From Mycteria americana (taxonomy: Eukaryota > Chordata > Aves > Ciconiiformes > Ciconiidae): a stretch of DNA of 64,000 nt. The position numbers and the translations under genes are program-made. Below the pieces are notes generated by a model. That model did no database searches. It was not told the origin of the DNA and saw nothing but the letters and a program-made list of their open reading frames with translations. The stretch is taken from assembly GCF_035582795.1 (NCBI RefSeq), contig NC_134368.1, positions 32,424,501 to 32,488,500 on the forward strand. The letters run 5' to 3'. Shown one piece after another: positions 13,301-24,100 of this stretch (the stretch's first letter is position 1; the number at the start of each line of letters is the position of its first letter).

Positions 13301-13707
13301 TCCCTGTTTTTGTGAGTTACATTACTTGGAGTCACCTCTGAAAAAGGAAACTGAGCTCCTCCTAACTTGATTATTTTGCAAATTCAATAAAAAGTAAGAT
13401 TTAACTAAAAGGGTTGGAAATAAATATGAAGTGTTACATCAGAACATCTTCACAGAAAAGAAGTGAAATCTCTAGAATCCTGCCACAAAGTACAGGGTTC
13501 CACTAATTGTTTTTTTCTCTTCCCCTCCCCACCCCATCAAAAACAGTGGAAATTTCAGATTCTGTTCCATCAACACCACTGGCAAAGGAGGTGGCCAAGA
13601 GATTCTCTACGCCTGATGCTAACCCTGTGTCAACAGAACCAGCCTGGCTTGCATTAGCCAAGAGGAAAGCAAAAGCCTGGAGTGACTGTCCACAGATCAT
13701 AAAGTAA
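1288..13707 (+). CDS. CRACD: CRACD (KIAA1211), capping protein-inhibiting regulator of actin dynamics; 3' six coding exons, 5' end outside window
   Basis: CRACD binds and inhibits actin capping protein in the cytoplasm and so favours actin filament growth. Six plus-strand exons join in frame: 1288-1356, 2653-2835, 4533-7683, 9149-9339, 10435-10600 and 13547-13707, giving 1306 residues and a TAA stop. Family landmarks visible are the basic block ending KPKKQRVSRKHKRLTK in the second exon, a long charged coiled coil in the third, and two short C-terminal motifs of the PLWITLALQKQK and EPAWLALAKRKAKAW type. These Trp-containing motifs and the basic block are shared with the paralogue CRACDL. The human protein is about 1230 residues, so this copy, still lacking its N-terminal exons, is unusually long because of the expanded helix repeat. 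The assignment is supported by AASDH and PPAT following in the conserved order. Exon boundaries are hand-read. Confidence 0.9.
2570..2604. repeat. TTTA microsatellite
   Basis: A short TG tract is followed by several TTTA units, about 50 bp before the CRACD exon at 2653. Confidence 0.8.
2653..2835 (+). CDS. CRACD: CRACD exon with conserved basic block
   Basis: A phase-0 exon of 61 codons, with acceptor ACAAACAG and donor AAAG|GTATTG. It contains SRPKRQFS, an IETINLDAVPQALARLDN stretch and the Lys/Arg-rich end KPKKQRVSRKHKRLTK. This is the best conserved part of the CRACD/CRACDL family. An RPK core, as found in capping-protein-interaction motifs, is present, but the rest of that motif is not clear, so I do not assign it. 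Confidence 0.88.
2836..4532. other. CRACD intron
   Basis: Non-coding. A GC-richer patch lies around 3660-3960. Nothing in it is recognised. Confidence 0.6.
4533..7683 (+). CDS. CRACD: CRACD large central exon, coiled coil plus disordered region
   Basis: A 3151-base exon between a TTTTAG acceptor and an AAAG|GTATGT donor. It begins GSQSLTITEFEPEDLETQLY. From about 4640 to 6080 it encodes an almost uninterrupted Glu/Gln/Lys/Arg helix, including an 8-residue repeat at 4935-5414. From about 6090 to the end it is Ser/Pro-rich and probably disordered, with short ordered-looking patches such as LAEWASIRSRILKNAE and FGIKLRRTNYSLRFHYD. The exon ends in phase 1 and joins to 9149. If the donor is not used, the reading frame stops shortly afterwards at 7707-7709, so splicing is needed to reach the C-terminal motifs. 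Confidence 0.92.
4935..5414 (+). repeat. Coding tandem repeat, about twenty 24-bp (8-residue) units in CRACD
   Basis: Successive units follow the pattern E-L-E-E/K-Q-K-x-Q: ELDKQRHK, ELEEQQGQ, ELEEQKHQ, EQEEQQGR, ELEKQKLQ, EQEEQYRR, ELEKQKLQ and so on, ending near ELEELRQH. Many units alternate as 48-bp pairs, and one 48-bp pair (ELEKQKLQ/EQEEQYRR) occurs twice almost perfectly, which points to recent duplication. The 8-residue spacing does not match a heptad. It would suit a charge-stabilised single helix better than a canonical two-stranded coiled coil. Confidence 0.85.
7684..9148. other. CRACD intron
   Basis: Non-coding, with one GC-rich patch at about 8500-8640. Short open frames there have no splice support. 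Confidence 0.6.
9149..9339 (+). CDS. CRACD: CRACD exon with PLWITLALQKQK motif
   Basis: The exon starts after TTTCTTTCAG and ends AAT|GTAAAC. It completes a split Glu codon and then reads 63 codons, including SQPLWITLALQKQKGFREQQ followed by a charged helix rich in Arg, Glu and Lys. The Trp-Ile-x-x-Ala-x-x-Lys-Gln-Lys type motif is characteristic of the CRACD C-terminal half. Confidence 0.88.
10242..10259. repeat. Poly(T) tract
   Basis: An uninterrupted run of 18 T followed by ACAG. It resembles an acceptor but no coding sequence follows. Confidence 0.9.
10435..10600 (+). CDS. CRACD: CRACD penultimate coding exon
   Basis: The acceptor is CTGTTCTAG and the donor ACAG|GTACAG. It encodes AAVSNQSDNKSSSSKTSTLQ, then a short charged helix SRLERREQLKKSNTLPTSVT. 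It ends in phase 1 and joins to 13547 in frame. Confidence 0.87.
10601..13546. other. CRACD last large intron
   Basis: AT-rich non-coding sequence with one small CR1 3'-end fragment near 11756-11810. No other exon is seen. Confidence 0.6.
11756..11812 (+). mobile_element. CR1 LINE 3'-end fragment
   Basis: The segment GGGTTGGACTAGATGATCTT, followed by the AAGGTCCCTTCCAACCC type end, is the familiar 3' tail of avian CR1 elements in sense orientation. Only about 55 bp is recognisable. The usual terminal ATTCTATG-type microsatellite is reduced to about one unit. Confidence 0.8.
13547..13707 (+). CDS. CRACD: CRACD terminal coding exon
   Basis: After AAAAACAG the exon reads VEISDSVPSTPLAKEVAKRF and, near the end, EPAWLALAKRKAKAWSDCPQ followed by IIK and TAA at 13705-13707. 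The Pro-Ala-Trp-Leu-Ala-Leu-Ala-Lys motif repeats the theme of the exon at 9149. Confidence 0.9.
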
Positions 13708-16570
13708 ACTGTAAAATTACATCTCTGTTGCTGACTATTAATTGCTTTCTTTTTATTTATTCAGCTTTTTACACATCACAAAACTGAAAATGCATGTACT
13801 GAAGGACTGGAAACTGAACTGATTACCATTTTGCTCTAGCTCACTGTAAAGTCTACTAAAGTCATATATTCCATTGCTTTGATAAATAGCTAAATGAGGT
13901 CACAGCAAAAAGTTCAGAGGCAGACTCTTGCAAACATTTAAGAATGCTCAGATACTGGATGTAAATTTTAGCGAGATTCAAGCCCATAAAAAGGGCCAGA
14001 ACTTCAGTTCAGAAGCTCCTTAAATTCTGTGAGTATTCGGTTCTGGAATTTTAGATCTCTACACTTAAGTGGAGATCTCAGAAACTTTTTTCAACACTCC
14101 ATTGTTGAAAATTAAGGCAACATGCATGTTCCCTTCTCTTATTCCTAAATTTTTTTAAGTGTTAAACTGTATGAACTCTCAGTTCTACCTGGTATTTGAA
14201 AGCTTCTTCCCTAATGAAGAACTTGGGAGATATCTTTCCATGTGCAAATGATGAGTAGAAAGATGGTACCATCCAAATGCTGAGGTAATTTCTTTCATCG
14301 TAGGATTAATACACTATGTCTATATTCCCTCACTCTTCCTAGGAAGAAAACAATTCATCCTACTTAACAAAAAAACATTATTTAAACAAAAGTAAAAACG
14401 TTTTCAGAAAGAAGCCAGGGAGTCAGTGTTTCTTCTAGTATTTAAGTGCATCACTGTTAGTGCTTGGCCATATTTAAGATGCACAGAGACAGTGATTGCA
14501 GATTACAACTTTAAATCAACCAAATGGAACTAAAGTAAATAAAACTATTCCTGTGCTCATGTAGCTGTAGAATTAGTCTCAGTAAGTTCCACAGGAGTGA
14601 GACTTGCAGAACTGAAGTTAACTGAGAACTGAAAGCTAAGTCAGTGAGAGTCTCAAGAGTTTTTACTCTGCATTCTTCCTGATTTTACTCCACATGAAAT
14701 TTCAGGTAGTTCAGATAACTTCCTGTACTTTGACCAATACAGCCAGAACACTTCAAAAGAAGTTTACTTACCCCATCTCAGGTATCTGCTGTGGCAATTG
14801 AACACTTTATTACTCCTTGTAACCAAAACAGAAATGTTCACCCCCTCCCTCTTACAAAAAAGGATAAAGTCCATAATGTAATAACAATTTTACTATCCTC
14901 AACATCCCATAGAAATAGCTAGGTCTACATTTTAAAGTCACCCTAGTAAATAAATCTGTAACACACCCAAGTTTGTTTTACAAGGAAGTCTTTAACAAAT
15001 TTGAACGTCTCCTTCTTATAACCATAAGGCTCAAAGGAACCTTTAAGCCTACAACATCATAAAGGGAGACATTTTCATAAGAAGAAGTTGCATCATTACA
15101 GAATGATACCACATATGTTTCATGGAAGTATTTTAGCCAAACTGCTGTATGCAGCATGAGGAGTAGCACTTTATGCAGAAAACAGAATGAAACCTGCCGT
15201 ATCCGCCTGTTCCAAGAACCAAAAAGGGCTTGTCAGCAAAAGTCATTATTGAATATACTATTTCCCACCGAACAGAAAACAACAGTTCAGTATCATGGTT
15301 ACAATAGCACAAACACAATGGACATGCTAGATTGAGTAAATGTGCAGCAGCAAGATGGGGTTTTTTGGGTCTCTTAAGCCATCAGTTTTGCACAGTTTCA
15401 TATTTAAAACCAGAATCTCTAAAGTAACTTTTTACCCTTAATATAAGTATTTAAAATGTTTTATACAGAAATGGGGCAATGCTGCTCTCAAATGCTTGGG
15501 GGAAAAAACCCACTTAACGCCTTCTAAGTCAAATCTCTGCAAGTTTATCTGAAGAAAGAATTGGGCCCATAATTACTTTTGCTCTGCTAGCACCATGAAT
15601 TAGTGCTTCTTAAGTGAAATTTACACTTTTTCTGAGTTTATAAGCCTGCAGTATGTATTTGTAATTACAAGAACTAAACTGCCTGAAATCCATCTTTATG
15701 ATTACTTCCTGGGAGAAGGAGCCAGGCAGAAATATAGAGAAGGTGAAGTAAATCAGGATTAAAGAATTAAAGATACTGGTATTCTGAAAAGCATAGCAAA
15801 ATTAGGTGCTATTGTGCATGACGTAAGGATGCAATTTTCCAATACAATACATTTATAGCACATAGAATAGAGCTTTCATTAAGGATGGTCTTAATCTAAA
15901 GCTTCAAAGCAGAGTTTTTTTTCAACCATAAAGGTATCTAGTGTAATAATGGAAACTGTATTACGTACAGTACTTGGTGGAAACATTTCTAAAGTGTACA
16001 CGTTCAACAGTGACATTTCATGTTAAATTAACAAAAATTTGCACTAAATACCAATGAAGTGAAGTGTTACTTTGCTTTAGCTTTGTTGCAGCCATTTCTG
16101 ATAAAGTGTTGGAAATCTGTAAAAATAAAACCAAAACATTACTACCAAGTTTAAAACAGCAAAAATGTTTTAAGAACAGAACAAACCACTATGTAGTATA
16201 TTGTCTCAATTTTTTGTAACTTATACACACAAAATACCATTTCTTCTGACAAGGTTATATACGATTAACCTCTATGTTCATATAGTAATGTATAAAAACT
16301 ATAAGATGTATAATTGTGGGGTATTTGTTGTGTACTTTTTTAATTTTTCAAATGTTTTAAAGTGCAATTGTTTATTATACTAATGTCATTTTAATTCTTA
16401 TTAAACTATAACCCAGTCAAAATTATCTAAACAATGATGTATGTATTCTGTGTCTCCTTTTGCTAACCATGTAGTTCAGGTTTGCTTTATAAACAGAACT
16501 TTTTACAGTGGTACAAGTGTCTTGCGTATGCATTTCTGCTAACAATAAAATGGAGGAACCAGATGTGATG
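13708..16570 (+). other. CRACD: CRACD 3' UTR (inferred)
   Basis: AT-rich sequence after the stop with no open frame of note. AATAAA signals on the plus strand occur at 14538-14543, 16124-16129 and 16544-16549. The last would give a 3' UTR of about 2.85 kb. The real end is not determined by sequence alone. Confidence 0.45.
16544..16549 (+). terminator. Candidate CRACD poly(A) signal
   Basis: Canonical AATAAA within ACAATAAAATGG. It is the last plus-strand signal before the minus-strand AASDH 3' end. Confidence 0.35.
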
Positions 16571-16816
16571 AAGCAACATAGCCAGTGCAACTTCTACTTT
16601 ACTTTTGAACTCAAGATGTCAGAATTCAAAGTAGATGGCTCATCAGAGAGAGTGAGATAATAGCTTCTACTATAGTTCTTTTAGAAGACACATAATCAGG
16701 AAGATGCTCTCAGTTAACTGTACTTTTGTCACTGCAAATACTTGATTCACATAACTAAGACCACTGGTAATTCCTTTTAAGGCGTTAAAGACAACCAAAA
16801 CCAATTTACATAACCC

Positions 16817-16822
16817 TTTATT
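16817..16822 (-). terminator. Candidate AASDH poly(A) signal
   Basis: TTTATT on the plus strand reads AATAAA on the minus strand, 969 bp beyond the AASDH stop codon. It lies about 270 bp from the last CRACD signal on the other strand. Confidence 0.35.
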
Positions 16823-16989
16823 AATAGTTCTCTGTAAAGACACTGTAGAGAGCATTCATTCAAATCTCTTAAAAATGATTTGACAATGGTTGATTTGAGC
16901 AGTGCACACTTCATCTTGGAACTCATACCGTACCTGTCACTGAAATTTAATAAATATAGGCATGTAAGTATATTCTCCACTTTAGAATA

Positions 16990-17066
16990 GAAGAAGTAAC
17001 TCCTACTGACTTCAACAGAGTTTAAGCATATGCTTGGCTGCATTGAAGCCAAGGAGGGCCTAGGCT
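16990..17066. repeat. Old sauropsid hairpin-type repeat relic
   Basis: Contains CTACTGACTTCAACAG, AGTTTAAGCATATGCTT and a GAAGCCAAGGAGGGCC end. These resemble the widespread amniote repeat with CATTGACTTCAATGGG and GTTAAGCACATGCTTAAGTG cores. The family name is uncertain and the copy is diverged. Confidence 0.4.
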
Positions 17067-17790
17067 CACAAAAGATGAACAAACAGTTTACTGCAGTTAC
17101 TGCAGGTTTTGCAGTTTATACAGGTCAATATATATAGTAAACAGGTCACTACTACCAGGTGTATACAATGCAGGCTGTGTCTTCAGAAATCAAATTAAAA
17201 GTTAGATTCAAAAAAGGACTTGGGTTACCTTGCCACAGCATAGGAACCTCATCAGACTAGACAAACACCAGTCTGTTTGGTGTTTGGAAGAGCCAGGTGC
17301 ATGGAAGAGCCAGGCACAGGCTAGGAAGGAACCTCAGGGCACATGCTAGTCTGGACTCACAGAAAGGAATACATTCCTCCCTCAGGGAGACAAGCATGTT
17401 ATTCCAAGCTGCAGAGTACGGCACCTTACCACAGTCTCTCCCAGTCCTGCAAGTGTTTGAAGCCAAACTACTGACTTTCATTTTCTTACTACACAGGTCA
17501 AAGCACAACATTCAAATCTAAACCATCTGAAACATGTTCTTTCATGAATCAGAGCTGGAAAACGAGGGAGGGACAGTGAAACTTCTGGCTGGGTGCTGAG
17601 CAGCCATCCTCCTTCAATCAGTACAGCAAGTCAACAAACATCACTTTACCTACTCCGGACACTGCCTGGTGCAAAATGCTACCCGAGAAGTCTGCAAAGA
17701 ACACCTCTTGCCTACAGTAAAATAGGCAGGGAGGTAGAGAGCACCTGTGAGCTCTTAATTTACAAACATAAACAATAAGAAGGAAGCAGC

Positions 17791-18198
17791 CTAACATCTT
17801 AGCTGTTCTTTTTTTCCTGTTATATATAAATCTAGGCAATAAACATAATCATTTCTACAGCCAACAACAAGCTTTGTTCCCCATACTACAGGGGAAGAGA
17901 AAACCTCTCCTGGAAGCTTATCTACTCCTTCTGCTGTTCCAGTCTTGGCATTCAGGATCCACACTTTGCCATCTGTAGATACTGCTGCCAAAAGAATTCT
18001 GTTCTTTAAGTCATCAATTTGGAAAACGAATGGCGTTCCATATAAACTTGAAGTGGCTTCAAATTTCCACAGTAAATTACCCTCCATGTTACAACAGTAG
18101 ATAAAGCAATCATGGGAGCCAAAAAATATTTCTTGCTTCGTTAAACTTGAGATGCATGGAGATGAAAACACAGGTCCATCAGTGGAAAACTGCCAAAC
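17791..18198 (-). CDS. AASDH: AASDH terminal coding exon
   Basis: Begins VWQFSTDGPVFSSPCISS and carries the last three propeller repeats (FSSPCI, YGTPFV, FSSPVV). It ends VVGCRNDYVYCLDL plus a short basic tail before TAG at 17793-17791. Confidence 0.92.
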   Translation of the reverse strand, partial: VWQFSTDGPVFSSPCISSLTKQEIFFGSHDCFIYCCNMEGNLLWKFEATSSLYGTPFVFQIDDLKNRILLAAVSTDGKVWILNAKTGTAEGVDKLPGEVFSSPVVWGTKLVVGCRNDYVYCLDLYITGKKEQLRC

Positions 18199-21100
18199 CT
18201 ACAGAAAGAACATAACCACCCATTATCAAAGGTTGTTCTCATTATCAGTTTGACAGCAACTGTAATTTTTTAATAGACTAGTTGTTGACAGGAGAGCATT
18301 TTATTTCAAGAGCATACTAGATTTCAGTGAGGGCTGTTAAATACTTGTCAAATTACAAGTTAAGTTTTACACACAGAGTAAGTGATAAAAGACTCGTAAT
18401 AGATGTGCAAGGGTTACTACCTTCTGTGAGGCCCATGTAAAGATGGCCAACTTGGGAAAAGAATATTCTTGGGCTGTTGTACCACAATTAGTAATGAACT
18501 TCGACAATTCTGTTAAGAAGCCATTCTTTGCCAAAAAGGCAAATATTCCTTTTGTAATACAGATTTCCTCTGCTCATGCTAATGATGTGCAGATCCCTCC
18601 TCAAGAGAGTATCAGTTCTGCAACACTGCTGCAAGCAGGCAGAGAGCAGGGTATGGGCTAACACATATTTTATAATCAGAAAAGGCTTAGGAATTGCTAT
18701 GTATACTGCATCCCAGGCAAATAAACAGAAACAGCATCAGTTGTTTCAACACCAGATACAAACTACATTCATCTCTGAGGAACTAAAAAAAATTTCTCAT
18801 TTAATTCAAGATGAAGGCTAACACACATTTTGCCAAAATTATGATTTGGCATATCTCTGCTATGATGTCAATATTTTTTGATAAATGCATAAACATTCTA
18901 AGAAACCTTTACTTCTAAATAGCCACCACCTTACAGAAGAGATGGCTTTAAACGTGCTTGAAAAAATCCAAAACCAAAACCATACCATTTCATTTGCTGG
19001 CAATACTCTTGACCATTTACTTTGGCTGTAAGCTCTGAACTAGAAATTCTAGTACTGCATCAAGCAACTTGAGAGTCTGCGGTTTTGCCATGAACTGCAT
19101 GGACTACTCTAGGCAAGCAGTTTTCCTACTTTCTCCTCTCTATAACAATAAATAGATACTTCTATTTGGTTCACAAAAGGTATAAGTTAATCATTAAACC
19201 TCAGAAAACAGTATTAATAAAGCATCTTATTCAGGGTTTTATGATGAACATAAAAAACCCAACACCACCACTTTTACCTTTTCTCCAGCATGAGTGTAAC
19301 AATATAAGTTTCCATCCACACACCCAACACAAACGTACTTCTCATTGCAGTGAGGAGAGGAAAAGAGTGGTTTTCCCAGGAAGCTTTTCCAAATCTTATT
19401 CCCCGTCACCTGTAAATGGCAGCATGGAATATCTGATGCTTAACAACTGTAGGAAGCTGCACAAAACAACCCTTCCCTCACAGCTTGACCCAGCCCTTAA
19501 GATTTGGAAAAAAAAAACCAAACCCAAACAAAAAACCCCCGAAACCCAACCAAACAGCAAAGAAAAGCAGGCTTCTCCCATCCAGAATGCATAACAGAAG
19601 CAAAACTACTCTTCAAATCTTATTCCAACAAAATGTTTAGTGTTTTCCCTAGGATACTCAGTACCCCTATTCCACCCCTTCTCTTCCTCCCCCTAGGCAA
19701 AATAATAATGGTAATAGTGTAGTAGTCGTAGCAGCTTTAATAAATGACAGATTCCTTTTTTTATTCCATTCCCAGCTCCTCAGTATGTGACAAGGACCAA
19801 TGACGGAGAGGATATCTTGAAAGCAAGTCATATTGATTATGTCATAAACTATAAATACTGTAGGAAATGCTGCAACCCACAATCTATGATTGTCACAGTA
19901 AGGTCCTAATGTAGCCTGCACATTCCTATTTTTACAAATAATCACTTGGAGTTACAGCTGAGTTTCTCAACTACCTGTTACTCAGGATTACGGAAAAAAA
20001 AAAAAAAAAAAAAAAATCTGTTTTTTCTTAACCACAGCCCACTAGAGCTGCAAAACCATACAACGGTCTTCTAACACTAGATTGGGTATTACTAAGCAAA
20101 CTTGTAGTGGGTGGGAGGTAAAGATCGTTAGGACTGATGCTTTGGGTTATATGAGTACAAAAACATGAATAGCTGCTCCAAGTGACTGTTCCTTTTATCA
20201 GGCAGGACCAGCTGTAAGCCAACAATGCCTCAGAAAACCATCAAGAATGCCATTTCCACAGTGCAGAGAACAGAATAGCAGTCCAAGATTAAGGGGGACA
20301 GCTCTTTAAATGACTATGGGGAGGGAAACAGTAAAAGGAACGACGGGGCTTCTTTTTCTATTCTGTTCTGACTTCAGTAAGTTCTGTGTATTTTTTTTTT
20401 CCTAATCCTACTGTCAAAAGGAGGGAGGGGAAAAAGTAAATCTACAAACATGCTCTCACTCACTAGTTTAAATGATAAGGTAGTATATGGGAATGAGAAG
20501 ACACTGATTCCAACTTTGGCCTACAATCAGCACATAAATTCAAGCAAGTCACTTCAGTTCTCTTTATCACCAGATAGCTTTCTGAAATACAGGAATTATT
20601 ATGGTAACCTTGTGTATAATAATAAGGCCCTCAAGTGAAAAATATCTTATGGTAACATATGATCATCTAGTTCCTTTCATCAGAAAAGTGATCTTAACTT
20701 CAGAAATGCATTTGGGTTTCATTTAAATTTGAGATTGGGATCAAAGACAAGTAAGCAAAGGTACATACTGGGTTTACAGCCAATAATAGTCCTCCTAGTG
20801 TAGCAACATAAAGATGATGTGGAAAAGAACTTAGACAAGGAGATGAAAACACAGCTCCACCTTCGCAATGTAACTTCCATACACATGCCTTTTTCTGTAA
20901 GCACAAGAGAAAAGATAAATAAAAAATTTTTCAATTGGAGTTAAAGCTGTTGGTCTGTTTACAAAGACCTTCGAATGTCAAAGCTTATCAAACACTACAT
21001 TTACTCAGCAAATACTAGTTAAGAAGTGAAGATATAATGTACATTCTATTTTAGCATATGTGTTGCTATTGGCTACTTTCTCTTCCAGTCAATAAAAGAA

Positions 21101-24100
21101 ATTCAGCTAATGAAGAGACAGTGTCTGCCCCTCTTATTTTCCACCTCCCTTCATCTACTCTTTTAGAATGTAAGATTCTCTCTCCACCATTAAGCCATAG
21201 TTTTATTTCTAGCTGGGCACCCTATTCTGAAACACCCACAGAGAATTTAATAACTAAGAAACTTAAGATCTGGTTTCAACCAGGACTAGCAGCACAAGAA
21301 CCACAGCTGAGAACACCACTAAAACTATTTACTATCGCATAATCCTAACCCCAATTCAAGCAGGCCTAGCTATTTCAAAAGTGTCATTGTGGACTCCTGA
21401 GAATACTAACACCAGTGGAGCTTCATCTGGTGTACAATGAATAGGTTTAAGTTGGATATTTATTCTTCTGTACATAAAAGTTAGTCAGTGTTCTTACATA
21501 AATATCCAGAGCATATACATGTTGGTCATGTGATCCTATGTAGACTAGTCCACTGGAAGGGTCTACAACCGCAGAGCTTTTCACTGTATCTTCTGTGACA
21601 AAAGTCCAATGTATTTCTCCATCACTGCTTTGAAGCACATACACTAAGCCATCATAACAACCTGTGTGAAATAAAATGCAACACGGGAAAAAAGGATAAT
21701 GAATATTTGTATTTATGGTGTGATTTATGCCGCTAGCTGCATCACTGCTGAAAAGACAAGATGACTCATGAGGTACACTTTCAAAACATTTTCCAAAGCT
21801 CCTCATCTTCTTTTAGCTCAAAGTCTTTGCTGATAGTTTATACACTCAAAGTGATTGTTCTGCGTGTTCTTTCCAGGTTACATTTAGAATATACTTATTT
21901 CACTGCCCTTCTATCAAATTTTACAGTAACAATATTAGAAGACATGGGAGAGTTGCTGAAAAGGGAGAATGTTTTTTTGGTTACCTCTTTCCCTAATTTT
22001 CTTTTCTGAAAACAAAGATGCTGAAAGAATAAAGTCTGTATGTTTTCTAATGAAAACTGAACTGTAGTTCTAGACAATCCTTCAGTTTTAAAGAAACATT
22101 CAATTTTGTTATCAGAGTAAATAGCAATCAAAATACTAGCAAAAAGATAGTAACATTAGCTTTGCATAAAAAACCTCACCACCTAGACATCTGTGCTGAC
22201 CAGTGATATATACATATTAGCTAAAAAGATAACACTAAGATGAATAATGGCAACTCCGTTGACAAGATATGACAAAACCAAAAAACTATCCAAACGTGTT
22301 CTTTACATTTCCAAAAAGAAGAGTCAAATGAGATAATTAAACTGTGAAAAATAACCTGAGGCACCATGTACTATTTCTACCTCTATCAAATTTTAAAGAC
22401 ATTTTAAGACTGTATCACCTTTCCATACTTAAAAAAAAAAAGTTTAAAGGTCACACCTTAATCAACCACTAAAAAGAAACCATACTCATTGACTATTACT
22501 TAATAAAGCCTTATTAATAAATTGGCATATAATAAACCACAAGTCTGTATGTTAGATGAGTTCCATCACTGGTTATCATGAAACTTAAATTACTTCTTCC
22601 TTCTGTTTCTATTTTACAATAAATTAGTTCTGAAGCAGATATGGAAGGTTACAGATAAGTGTAGATGGAGGGCATTCAGAGGTAAGAAATAAGGTTCTCT
22701 GTCATTCATCTTGTATTTAGCAGAAAAAACAATTTAAAATGAAGGCTAAAACAAAAGACGTACCAACAACAATGAAATTTCCACACTTAGATACGCAAGC
22801 AGAAGATTCAATACGATCTCCAAGGTTCTTCTCCCATTTTATTTCTCCCAAATCTAGATCAATCGCCTGCATTGCATGAGAGTGAGAGCCAACATATACA
22901 GATGCAGATACTTCTTCTTTACATGGTATTATAACCAGTGGTGATGCATCAACACATTTTCTTGTATTTGACTTCCACCTTATGCATAATGCTAACTCTG
23001 CCGTTGTTACATGACTACATTCTGCATGGATCTGATGTACGGAGCAACAGTCGGTTTTAGTTGCCTTGTCCGTAACTGTTAAAATTCTGTTCTCCATTTC
23101 ATACCCTTGCACATGGCTTTTCATTATACTTGGAGTCACTAAATGCAGAAAGGATGGTTGCTGTAGCAGTTCCACTCCTACCTGTACTGTATTATTGGGT
23201 TGCACAAAAGACTTGGTGAAATTCATAGAAAAAAAATGATTTCCTCTGCTTAGCGCAATAAACGAAATTAACCCCGAAGCAACCTCAAGACCTCTTTCAG
23301 ATTTCAGTTTAATATATTTTCCACGGAAGTCCTCTCCACTGTTGCCACTTAATTTTCTTTTCACAACATTGTCGTAATTCATTAATTGGTCTTCATCTGG
23401 AAACAGAATTTTAAGAATATGTCTATAAACCTCTTCAATTGAGCGGCTGAGAATAACTTCAAGGAGTCCAGGCACAGCTTTGCCTACTAGCATCTCAATT
23501 TCATCGTAAAATCGTAGAGCCTTTAAGGAGTCTCCACCACTGTACAGAAATACTGCATCTTTAGAAATTCCGGTGGAATCACCTAGGAGACCCAGAACAG
23601 ACTAGAGAAAAGAAGAAGGAAAGAGGTAACAGTCCATGGGTGTTACACCATGTCACACACATAAAAACTCAAGTTGGGTAAAATGCACCTGAATACCCAG
23701 AAGTCCCACTAAAAATCAACTGAGGAAACTCACTACTGAAAAAAATCATACGAAACATGGTAGTGCCAATAGAAGTAGTGATGGAACAAAAGTTGGGGAG
23801 GAATGGGGAAACAGAGAGATACTAGTCCTGTACTACAAAATGTTTTGCTCAATTCCAATTCTGCAGTCTAAAAAGTTAAAGCAAACTGCGCTGTATTTTT
23901 GTTGGCCGTTTTCAATCTCGATACCATTTATTAATGACAACTTCCCAGATAAAATATTGATGCCTTTCGATAAAATTGATTTAGGTGCTTTATTTTATTA
24001 ATAAAACTTTCATAAACTGGTTATCTTTTACTTCTGAATTATTTAAGTAACCTACTTATCTACCTACTTTTGAAGCTATAACCCCTTCAGTTCATGAAGG

